From: JAICND01 sp040905905
GTDB lineage: Bacteria > Actinomycetota > Acidimicrobiia > Spongiisociales > ZC4RG35
Length of the DNA: 21,216 nt
Direction: 5' to 3'
Assembly: GCA_040905905.1 (NCBI GenBank)
Contig: JBBDQN010000042.1
Coordinates: forward strand, 1 to 21,216
Below, one piece after another: positions 15,271-21,216 of the stretch (position 1 is its first letter; each line of letters begins with the position of its first letter). Made by a program: the position numbers and the translations under genes. The notes beneath the pieces are model-generated. The model saw only the letters and a program-made list of their open reading frames with translations, was not told the DNA's origin and did no database searches.

Positions 15271-16069
15271 CCCCACCGGAATGGTCGCGGGGACCCACGA
15301 ACTGGTAACGGTGCAAGGACCCGGCGCCGCCGCCTTCCTCCAGGGGCTTGTCTCCCAGGACGTCGAGGTCCTCGACCCGGCCAAAGCCCGCAGGTCTTTC
15401 TTGCTGGGGCCCCAGGGAAAGCTGCGGGCCTTGTTGTGGATCGCCCGCCAGGACGATCGCTTCGACCTATATACAGACGCCGGACTTGGCTCCGTGGTGG
15501 CAGGTGACCTGGCTCACTACAAGATCAGGGTCAAAGCCCAGATCTCCGAACCGCTTCCCGTTTGGCAGTTGATCGGTGTCGGTGGGGGAGTTGATGCCTC
15601 GCCGGTTGATGCAACTTTGAGCAGGTCTTTCACCTCCGTGCCACCAGACGACCTGCCGCCTCTTTCTCCAGAGCTATGGGCCGCCCTGCGCATCGAGGCA
15701 GGTGAACCGGTCATGGGAGTGGATGTCGACGAAAAGACCATCCCCCAGGAAACGGGCCTTGTGGACGAGTCCGTGTCGTTTACAAAAGGTTGTTACCTGG
15801 GCCAGGAGCTGGTGGCCCGCATCGACACCAGGGGACGGGTCAACCGCCACCTGCGCGGACTCAGATTCACCCAACCCACCGCGCCGCGAGCAGTCGCCAC
15901 CTTTGCGGGCGAAGAAGTGGGATCGGTCAGCTCGATGGCATGGTCGGAAAGCAGGTCAGAGCACATCGGACTCGCCATGCTCAAACGCACCGTCCAACCA
16001 GGTGACACCGTTGCTGTTACGGCCGGCGACGCGGTGGTGGTCGAGCTGCCTTTCCGATACCCGGCTTAG
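15263..16069 (+). CDS. ygfZ: Folate-binding protein YgfZ
   Basis: This is a tetrahydrofolate-binding protein related to the T-protein of the glycine cleavage system (GcvT). In E. coli YgfZ supports maintenance of some iron-sulfur enzymes. The 268 residues carry the diagnostic KGCYLGQE motif (175-182) with C177, followed by R186. Other family features are LVSQDVEVLDP (29-39) and a GPQGK loop (49-53). The ATG lies within the last codons of trpE, overlapping by 8 nt, so the two are translationally coupled. A role in tryptophan synthesis is not known; the link may only reflect shared expression. Confidence 0.92.
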   Translation: MFDPTGMVAGTHELVTVQGPGAAAFLQGLVSQDVEVLDPAKARRSFLLGPQGKLRALLWIARQDDRFDLYTDAGLGSVVAGDLAHYKIRVKAQISEPLPVWQLIGVGGGVDASPVDATLSRSFTSVPPDDLPPLSPELWAALRIEAGEPVMGVDVDEKTIPQETGLVDESVSFTKGCYLGQELVARIDTRGRVNRHLRGLRFTQPTAPRAVATFAGEEVGSVSSMAWSESRSEHIGLAMLKRTVQPGDTVAVTAGDAVVVELPFRYPA

Positions 16070-16077
16070 ATACACCC

Positions 16078-17643
16078 ATGACTCAATCGTGGTGGGAGAC
16101 CGGTGTCCTCTATCAGATCTACCCGCGCAGCTTTTCAGACAGCAACGGTGACGGAATCGGAGACCTCAACGGGATCATCGCCCACCTCGACTACCTATCC
16201 GACGTGCTCGGGGTTGACGCCATATGGCTTTCACCCTTCTACCCCTCCCCCCAGGACGACTTTGGTTACGACGTCGCCGACTACGTCGCTGTCGACCCGA
16301 TCTACGGCACGCTCGCTCACTTTGATCATCTCGTCGAAGAAGTTCACCGACGCGGTCTCAAGGTGATCGTCGACTATGTCATCAACCACACCTCCGACCG
16401 TCATCCGTGGTTTATCGAGTCGCGCTCGCGTCTCGACAGCCCCAAGCGGGATTGGTACGTATGGCGCGAGCAACCCAACAACTGGGTGTCGGTGTTCGGA
16501 GGCTCGGCCTGGGAGCATGATCCCGCCACCGGCCAGTACTACCTCCACTCGTTCCTGGCTTCCCAGCCTGACCTCAACTGGAGAAACCCAGAAGTCGAGG
16601 CGGCGATGTTCGACGTCCTTCGCTTCTGGATGGCCAGAGGAGTGGATGGGTTTCGCATCGACGTCGCCCATTTCCCCATGAAGCACCCCCAGCTTCTTGA
16701 CAATCCCATGGCAGTGGCCCTGCCCAACGATGCTTCCAAGCTCGACTCCGAATACGCCGCCATGGAGCACGTCCACGACAAGGCCCATCACGATATTCAT
16801 GCCCTCTACCGGCGGCTGCGCGGTGTCATCGACGAATACCCCGATCGCTTTACGGTGGGAGAGATCCACGAGTACAACTGGAAGGTGTGGGCCAGCTATT
16901 ACGGCCAGGGCGACGAAATCCACATGCCCTTCAACTTCGCACTCTTCCCGGCAGGGATCGACCCGGGACGGATCAGAGCAGCCATCCGCGGGTTGGAGGG
17001 GGCCTTGCCCAAGGCTGCGTGGCCAAACTGGGTGGCGGGCAATCATGACGAACCCCGCATCGCCACCCGGCTTGGTCAAGCTCAGTCTCGAGCCATGGCA
17101 GTCATTCTCTTGACTCTGAGGGGAACGCCCGTCCTCTATTACGGCGACGAGATCGGGATGGAGGATCTGGCCATTGCACCCGACCAGCAGCAGGACCCCT
17201 TCGGACGCCGCAAGCCCGGCCGTGGCAGGGACGGCTGCCGCACACCCATGCAATGGTCACCGAAGCCGTATGCGGGGTTCACCGCCGGGTCGGCGGCGAG
17301 CTGGTTACCGGTCAATCCCGACTTCACCACTCGCAACGTGGAAGTCCAGCGTGGCAACTCCGGAACCCATCTGGAGCTCTATCGCCGGCTCCTCCGGCTT
17401 AGAAAATCGACCCCCTCCCTGCAATCGGGCTCGATCGAACTTCTCGAAAGCCCTGATGTGGTTCTCTCCTACCGGAGAAGTCTCAAGGGATCACCCGTTT
17501 TCGAGGTCCGGGCGAATCTGTCTGCAGCGGCGGTGCGCGCTGGCCCGGGAGGTCGGATTGCCCTGGGAACGGTCACCGGCCGCGAAGGCCAGCAGTTCGA
17601 CGGTTCCTTGGGTCCCTGGGAAGCTGTAGTGGTGGAGGTCTAG
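16078..17643 (+). CDS. GH13 alpha-glucosidase (oligo-1,6-glucosidase type)
   Basis: This is a glycoside hydrolase of family 13 acting on alpha-glucosidic bonds, 521 residues, without a signal peptide and so presumably cytoplasmic. It has a calcium-loop motif DSNGDGIGD (21-29), DYVINHTSD (99-107), GFRIDVAH (191-198) with nucleophile D195, VGEIHEY (260-266) with acid/base E262, and GNHDEPR (321-327) with D324. The arrangement fits alpha-glucosidase, oligo-1,6-glucosidase or trehalose-6-phosphate hydrolase; sequence alone does not choose the substrate. The gene begins 8 nt after ygfZ and ends 22 nt before trpC, so it sits inside the tryptophan cluster. No sugar transporter or regulator is next to it. 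Confidence 0.93.
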   Translation: MTQSWWETGVLYQIYPRSFSDSNGDGIGDLNGIIAHLDYLSDVLGVDAIWLSPFYPSPQDDFGYDVADYVAVDPIYGTLAHFDHLVEEVHRRGLKVIVDYVINHTSDRHPWFIESRSRLDSPKRDWYVWREQPNNWVSVFGGSAWEHDPATGQYYLHSFLASQPDLNWRNPEVEAAMFDVLRFWMARGVDGFRIDVAHFPMKHPQLLDNPMAVALPNDASKLDSEYAAMEHVHDKAHHDIHALYRRLRGVIDEYPDRFTVGEIHEYNWKVWASYYGQGDEIHMPFNFALFPAGIDPGRIRAAIRGLEGALPKAAWPNWVAGNHDEPRIATRLGQAQSRAMAVILLTLRGTPVLYYGDEIGMEDLAIAPDQQQDPFGRRKPGRGRDGCRTPMQWSPKPYAGFTAGSAASWLPVNPDFTTRNVEVQRGNSGTHLELYRRLLRLRKSTPSLQSGSIELLESPDVVLSYRRSLKGSPVFEVRANLSAAAVRAGPGGRIALGTVTGREGQQFDGSLGPWEAVVVEV

Positions 17644-17653
17644 CGCCTGCACC

Positions 17654-17659
17654 TACCAT
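17654..17659 (+). promoter_or_regulatory. -10 box of the trpCFBA transcript (leaderless type)
   Basis: TACCAT matches TANNNT and is followed by exactly 6 nt (CCCTCC) and then ATG of trpC. There is no Shine-Dalgarno. The arrangement is the same as at the ThyX-like operon. It implies that trpCFBA can be transcribed from its own leaderless promoter as well as by read-through from trpE. No -35 element is clear. Confidence 0.5.
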
Positions 17660-17665
17660 CCCTCC

Positions 17666-18427
17666 ATGCTTGATCGAATCGTGACGGCCACCAAAGACCG
17701 GGTCGCTGATCTGCGATCGCGACGGGCGGCGGTGATGGAGCGGGCTGAATCCGCCAGCGATCCCCCTTCTTTTGAAGCGACTCTCCGGGGTTCAGGCCTC
17801 AAGTTGATCGCCGAGGTCAAACGACGGTCACCCTCACGGGGCGAGCTGGCACCCTCGCTTGACCCCGCACTTCAAGCAGCCGCCTACGCCCGGGGTGGCG
17901 CCGCTGCTATGTCGGTCTTGACCGAACCCCAGTTCTTTGCCGGCCATCCTGATGATCTGCTGGCCGCCCGTGAGGCAAGCGGATTGCCGGTCTTGCGCAA
18001 GGACTTCGTGGTCGAGTCGATCCAGGTTTGGGAGTCGCGGGCGATAGGCGCCTCAGCCGTGCTCCTCATAGTGGCGGCGTTGACGCCCAACGAGCTTGTA
18101 GGTCTGATCTCTGACGTCCAGAGGGCTGGCCTGGCAGCGCTGGTCGAGGTGCATGATCGGGAAGAGGTGCGGATCGCTCTCGACGCGGGTGCTCGGATCA
18201 TCGGTGTGAACAACCGGGACCTCTCTACATTCGCCGTGAGCCTGGAGACGGCCGAACTGCTCGCCCCCGAGCTCGCCGGAGCAGAGTTGACTGTGGCCGA
18301 GTCGGGGATCTGGACCAGAGCCGACGCCCGCCGCATGGCGGCTTGCGGCTACAACGCCATCCTGGTGGGGGAGGCGCTGGTTACGAGCGCCGACCCCGCC
18401 GCTTTGATCACCGATCTGGTTTCGTGA
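17666..18427 (+). CDS. trpC: Indole-3-glycerol phosphate synthase
   Basis: TrpC closes the indole ring by converting carboxyphenylamino-deoxyribulose phosphate to indole-3-glycerol phosphate. The 253-residue TIM barrel has all the usual motifs: LIAEVKRRSPSRG (47-59; E50, K52), VLRKDFV (109-115; catalytic lysine K112), ALVEVHD (158-164; E161), GVNNRDL (180-186; N183) and VAESGI (210-215). It is not fused to TrpF. The ATG lies 6 nt after a TACCAT box. Its TGA overlaps the trpF GTG as GTGA. Confidence 0.96.
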   Translation: MLDRIVTATKDRVADLRSRRAAVMERAESASDPPSFEATLRGSGLKLIAEVKRRSPSRGELAPSLDPALQAAAYARGGAAAMSVLTEPQFFAGHPDDLLAAREASGLPVLRKDFVVESIQVWESRAIGASAVLLIVAALTPNELVGLISDVQRAGLAALVEVHDREEVRIALDAGARIIGVNNRDLSTFAVSLETAELLAPELAGAELTVAESGIWTRADARRMAACGYNAILVGEALVTSADPAALITDLVS

Positions 18428-19026
18428 CCTGGGTCAAGGTGTGCGGCCTCACCCGCCGCGAAGACGTGGAAACGGCAGTCGAAGCCGGGGCAGATGCCGT
18501 CGGGTTCGTGCTAGTGCCTGAATCGCCGCGGGCGATCACTCTCGACCAGGTCATCGAGCTGGGCCGTCGGGTGGAGACGCTCAAGATCATCCTCACCAGT
18601 GACCTGCTCCCACAAGATCTGGTGGCGGCGGCACTGGCCACTGGTGCCGATGGTGTGCAACCTTACGGTGCCCATGCCAGGGAGTCCTCCGCAGCGGCCA
18701 TGGAGGTCGGGCTGTTGGTGCTTCGCCCGATCCCGGTCTCCGGACCCGTCGAGGTCGAAGACATCCCCCCTGACCAGATCATCTTGTTGGACAGCGTCTC
18801 CCCCGACCGCTGGGGAGGCACCGGGGCATCCTTCGACTACTCCTTGTTGCCGACCCATGAGCGCCCCTTTGTGCTGGCCGGTGGTCTCGGTCCCGACACG
18901 GTCGCCGGGGCCATACGTCAAACCGGCGCTTGGGGGGTGGATGCCTCCTCGAGGCTGGAGTCGGCGCCCGGTCGCAAAGACCCCGAGCTGATCCGCCGCT
19001 TTGTAGAAGAAGCGCGCCGGGCGTGA
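18424..19026 (+). CDS. trpF: Phosphoribosylanthranilate isomerase
   Basis: TrpF catalyses the Amadori rearrangement of phosphoribosylanthranilate, the step before TrpC. The 200-residue protein has the catalytic cysteine C7 in VKVCGLT, SPR at 34-36, the catalytic aspartate D123 in ILLDS, and GVDASSRLE near the end in place of the usual GVDVSSGVE. It is divergent elsewhere: the common VQLHG motif reads VQPYG (78-82). The start is GTG at 18424, overlapping the trpC stop as GTGA. The frame stays open 27 codons further upstream, but that lies within trpC and resembles nothing. Its own stop overlaps the trpB GTG in the same way. Confidence 0.92.
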   Translation: MTWVKVCGLTRREDVETAVEAGADAVGFVLVPESPRAITLDQVIELGRRVETLKIILTSDLLPQDLVAAALATGADGVQPYGAHARESSAAAMEVGLLVLRPIPVSGPVEVEDIPPDQIILLDSVSPDRWGGTGASFDYSLLPTHERPFVLAGGLGPDTVAGAIRQTGAWGVDASSRLESAPGRKDPELIRRFVEEARRA

Positions 19027-20207
19027 TTCCCCGACGGCTTGACCGGCCCGATGAAGCAGGACGATTTGGTGAATACGGAGGCCGTTTTGCCCCCGAGACC
19101 CTGATGCCGGCCCTGGCCCAGCTGGAGAAGGAGTTTGACTCGGCCTGGAGCGATCCGGTGTTTAGGGCCGAGTTGTCACGGTGGCTCGTCGACTTTGTCG
19201 GTCGACCGACACCCTTGCAAGAAGCTCACCGGTTATCCGAGCACCTGAGGGTGCGGATCCTGCTCAAACGCGAGGATCTTGCCCATACCGGGGCCCACAA
19301 GATCAATAATGCGATCGGTCAGGCTCTGCTCGCCCGACGGATGGGCAAACCCCGTGTGATTGCCGAAACCGGTGCCGGACAACACGGGGTCGCCACCGCT
19401 ACCGCCGCTGCCGCCATGGGACTCGAGTGTTCTGTGTACATGGGGGTAGTCGACATCGAACGGCAGGCGCTCAACGTCCAGCGAATGAAGCTGTTGGGAG
19501 CTGAGGTGATATCGGTGACGGCCGGCGCCGGCACGCTCAAGGACGCCGTGAGCGAGGCAATGCGGGACTGGGTTCGCACTGTGGAGAACACGCACTACAT
19601 CATCGGCTCGGTTGTGGGCCCGCATCCTTTCCCGTGGATGGTGCGCGAGCTGCAAAAGATCATCGGTGAAGAGTGCCTCGAACAACTTGGCGGAGAGTTG
19701 CCGGACCTGGTCGTGGCATGTGTGGGTGGCGGGTCCAACTCGATCGGGATCTTCTATTCCTTCGCCGGGGGCGAGGTGGAGCTGGTCGGTGTCGAGGCAG
19801 CCGGTGAGGGCATCGAAAGTGGTCGCCACGGAGCTTCCATCTCGGCTGGCCGACCGGGGGTCTTGCATGGCACCCGAACCTATTTGCTGCAGGATGCCGA
19901 TGGTCAGGTTCAAGAAGCGCACTCCATTTCTGCCGGCCTCGACTACCCCGGGGTCGGCCCGGAACACGCCTACTTCCACGACGCGGGACTGGCCGTTTAC
20001 GACAGCGCCACCGACCTCGAGGCTCTGACCGCAGTCGATCTGCTGGCCCGCACCGAGGGGATCATCCCGGCTCTGGAGTCGGCCCACGCTATTGCCTGGG
20101 TGGCCCGCAACGCCGCTCGCCTGGCCGGCAAGACCGTGCTGGTCAACCTCTCAGGCCGTGGCGACAAAGACCTCCAGACCATCGCCCAACATCAGGGTGC
20201 CCGGTGA
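19023..20207 (+). CDS. trpB: Tryptophan synthase beta chain
   Basis: TrpB condenses indole with serine to make tryptophan and works as an alpha2-beta2 complex with TrpA. The 394 residues are normal for TrpB1. The N-terminus has GEYGGRFAPETLMPAL (16-31). The PLP lysine is K93 in HTGAHKINNAIGQALLA, the catalytic glutamate is E115 in AETGAGQHGVATATA, and the phosphate-binding loop is GGGSNS (235-240). The start is GTG at 19023, overlapping the trpF stop as GTGA. The frame also runs 31 codons into trpF, but these are unrelated. The trpA GTG overlaps its stop. Confidence 0.96.
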   Translation: MIPRRLDRPDEAGRFGEYGGRFAPETLMPALAQLEKEFDSAWSDPVFRAELSRWLVDFVGRPTPLQEAHRLSEHLRVRILLKREDLAHTGAHKINNAIGQALLARRMGKPRVIAETGAGQHGVATATAAAAMGLECSVYMGVVDIERQALNVQRMKLLGAEVISVTAGAGTLKDAVSEAMRDWVRTVENTHYIIGSVVGPHPFPWMVRELQKIIGEECLEQLGGELPDLVVACVGGGSNSIGIFYSFAGGEVELVGVEAAGEGIESGRHGASISAGRPGVLHGTRTYLLQDADGQVQEAHSISAGLDYPGVGPEHAYFHDAGLAVYDSATDLEALTAVDLLARTEGIIPALESAHAIAWVARNAARLAGKTVLVNLSGRGDKDLQTIAQHQGAR

Positions 20208-20986
20208 GATTGGTCCGGCAGATGTTCGCCGAACTCGGGCGAACCGCCCTGCTTCCCTATTTGACAGCCGGTCTGCCGACCCCGTCTCACTCGGTCGATC
20301 TCTTCCGGGCGATGGGCGAGGCCGGGGCCGATGCCTTTGAGGTTGGAGTTCCCTACTCCGATCCGCTGATGGACGGACCAGTGATCATGCGGGGGAGTGA
20401 GGTAGCGATGGCGGCCGGCACCAACGCCCGCGAGGCACTGGCGATCGTCGAGAGGGTCGCCGCCCTTGGGAAACCGACGCTGGCCATGACATACGCCAAC
20501 CCGGTGATGCAAACCGGGTGGTTGGTCTATTGCCGCCAATTGGCAGATGCCGGTGCGGCCGGAATCATCATCCCCGACCTGCCCCTGGAGGAGAGCGGGC
20601 CGCTTCAGGCGGCCGCGGCTGGAGCCGGGGTCGGGGTGGTGCTGTTTGTCTCACCGACCACCGATCAAACCCGAATCGAGAGAGTTGCCCGGGCGGATCC
20701 CGAGTTCATCTACGGGGTGGCTGATCTCGGGGTGACCGGCGAACGCCAACATGTGAGCGAGCACGTGGCCGGGTTGTCGGAGCGGGTTCGCGCGACCACC
20801 GGGGTTCCTTTGGTGCTGGGTGTGGGTATATCAACTCCAGAACAGGTAAGGGCTGTTCGTCACCTGGCGGACGGTGTGATTGTCGGGACGGCTCTGGTGC
20901 GACTTGTACTCGAGGCTCCCGATGCCCCGAGCGCGGCCCGGTCACTGTTCGAAGCGGTGACTGCGCTTCGAACCGCGCTCGACTAG
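20204..20986 (+). CDS. trpA: Tryptophan synthase alpha chain
   Basis: TrpA splits indole-3-glycerol phosphate into indole and glyceraldehyde 3-phosphate and channels indole to TrpB. The 260-residue barrel has the catalytic pair E46 and D57 in FEVGVPYSDPLMDGP (45-59). The flexible loop starts IIPDLPLEES. The phosphate-binding parts are GVTGERQ and GVGISTPEQV. Loop 6 reads ADLGVTGER rather than the more usual SRAGVTGAR, a modest variation. The GTG start overlaps the trpB stop as GTGA. It is the last gene of the cluster; no terminator with a T run is seen on the plus strand behind it. Confidence 0.96.
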   Translation: MRLVRQMFAELGRTALLPYLTAGLPTPSHSVDLFRAMGEAGADAFEVGVPYSDPLMDGPVIMRGSEVAMAAGTNAREALAIVERVAALGKPTLAMTYANPVMQTGWLVYCRQLADAGAAGIIIPDLPLEESGPLQAAAAGAGVGVVLFVSPTTDQTRIERVARADPEFIYGVADLGVTGERQHVSEHVAGLSERVRATTGVPLVLGVGISTPEQVRAVRHLADGVIVGTALVRLVLEAPDAPSAARSLFEAVTALRTALD

Positions 20987-21014
20987 CTCACGCCTCACGC
21001 CTCACGCCTCACGT
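20987..21014. repeat. Tandem repeat of CTCACGC, four copies
   Basis: Four head-to-tail 7-bp units start directly after the trpA stop codon. Three are exact and the fourth ends in T instead of C; a partial CTC follows. The repeat is outside any gene. Its role is unknown and it may be simple slippage. Confidence 0.85.
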
Positions 21015-21024
21015 CTCAAAAAGA

Positions 21025-21115
21025 GCAACGGCCACTGTCATCGCCCGTCATCCTGAGCCAGGGAGTGGGGGAGTGGGGGGATGCGGCAAAGGATGGAGGC
21101 TCGAGTGGCCGTTGC
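21025..21115 (-). terminator. 12-bp inverted repeat with T run on the minus strand
   Basis: GCAACGGCCACT (21025-21036) pairs perfectly with AGTGGCCGTTGC (21104-21115). Read on the minus strand, the second arm is followed by TCTTTTTG, as in an intrinsic terminator, and the element lies 50 nt downstream of tRNA-Leu. The spacer of 67 nt is unusually long for a terminator. It contains further pairing (CATCCT with AGGATG) and two copies of GAGTGGGG. A terminator whose loop was enlarged by an insertion, or a small mobile repeat, are both possible. Confidence 0.45.
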
Positions 21116-21127
21116 CAGAAAGACGTT

Positions 21128-21139
21128 AACTAGCTAGTT
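21128..21139. repeat. 12-bp perfect palindrome
   Basis: AACTAGCTAGTT reads the same on both strands. It lies between the 12-bp inverted repeat and the end of tRNA-Leu. It could be a protein-binding site or chance; nothing else nearby suggests a role. Confidence 0.4.
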
Positions 21140-21164
21140 CTCCAGGCCCGGGCATTGTTGCCTG

Positions 21165-21216
21165 TGCCGGAGGCGGGACTCGAACCCGCACGCGGTTTCC
21201 CGCAATGGATTTTGAG
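21165..21216 (-). tRNA. tRNA-Leu (anticodon CAA), 3' part
   Basis: On the minus strand the sequence gives, from the window edge, the anticodon loop CTCAAAA with anticodon CAA (21214-21212). A long variable arm GCGG-GAAA-CCGC (class II) follows, then the T arm GCGGG-TTCGAGT-CCCGC, the acceptor 3' strand CTCCGGC and the discriminator A at 21165. Discriminator A, the long variable arm and anticodon CAA agree on leucine (UUG codon). CCA is not encoded. The 5' half lies outside the window. Confidence 0.9.

Noticed and set aside
16231..17253. A 340-codon open frame on the minus strand inside the alpha-glucosidase gene
   Set aside because: The opposite strand encodes a complete GH13 enzyme with all catalytic motifs. 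Long antisense frames are expected in GC-rich coding DNA, and this one shows no family motif.
20987..21014. CRISPR array
   Set aside because: The 7-bp units are directly adjacent without spacers, and no cas gene is present.
21061..21080. G-quadruplex in the G-rich spacer
   Set aside because: There are three G runs (3, 5 and 6); a fourth separate run of three is lacking, so a standard three-layer quadruplex is not supported.

Overview
The window is a densely coding, GC-rich piece of a bacterial chromosome. The gene types suggest an actinobacterium, possibly an uncultured member of the Acidimicrobiia. The grounds are a DnaE1-type polymerase with an intact PHP domain, a side-by-side pair of ArsA/Get3-like ATPases as in mycobacteria, frequent GTG starts, and TANNNT boxes 6 nt upstream of start codons, the arrangement of leaderless transcripts. 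The lineage is inferred from gene content; no marker gene settles it.

Layout. (1) 43-3537 (+): dnaE, with a -10-like box just before its GTG. (2) 3534-8042 (-): one tight operon read right to left. It holds a 542-residue tandem ThyX-like protein, a 70-residue unknown protein, two ArsA/Get3-like ATPases, and a HAD-IB phosphatase with a C-terminal membrane helix. Three of its junctions are 4-nt overlaps or gaps of about 12 nt or less. (3) 8055-8402 (+): a small two-helix membrane protein. (4) 8386-9799 (-): a PaaI-like thioesterase followed by an EamA transporter. (5) 9809-11917 (+): nth (endonuclease III) and a MATE exporter broken by one extra G in a G5 run. (6) 11771-13000 (-): an MFS transporter whose 3' end lies opposite the tail of the broken MATE gene. 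(7) 13058-20986 (+): ccdA, trpE, ygfZ, a GH13 alpha-glucosidase, trpC, trpF, trpB and trpA. (8) 20987-21216: a noncoding end with a 7-bp tandem repeat, a 12-bp inverted repeat followed by a T run on the minus strand, a 12-bp palindrome, and the 3' part of tRNA-Leu(CAA) on the minus strand.

How the genes work together. trpE, trpC, trpF, trpB and trpA cover tryptophan synthesis except the glutamine amidotransferase (trpG) and the phosphoribosyltransferase (trpD), which must be elsewhere. The four distal genes are joined by GTGA overlaps. TrpE keeps the tryptophan-binding motif expected for feedback inhibition. The most system-like part is the minus-strand operon. It pairs a ThyX-fold protein whose catalytic signature is split between its two halves with two asymmetric Get3-like ATPases, and it ends in a phosphatase with the topology of a tail-anchored protein. 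A joint function is a hypothesis, not something the sequence proves.
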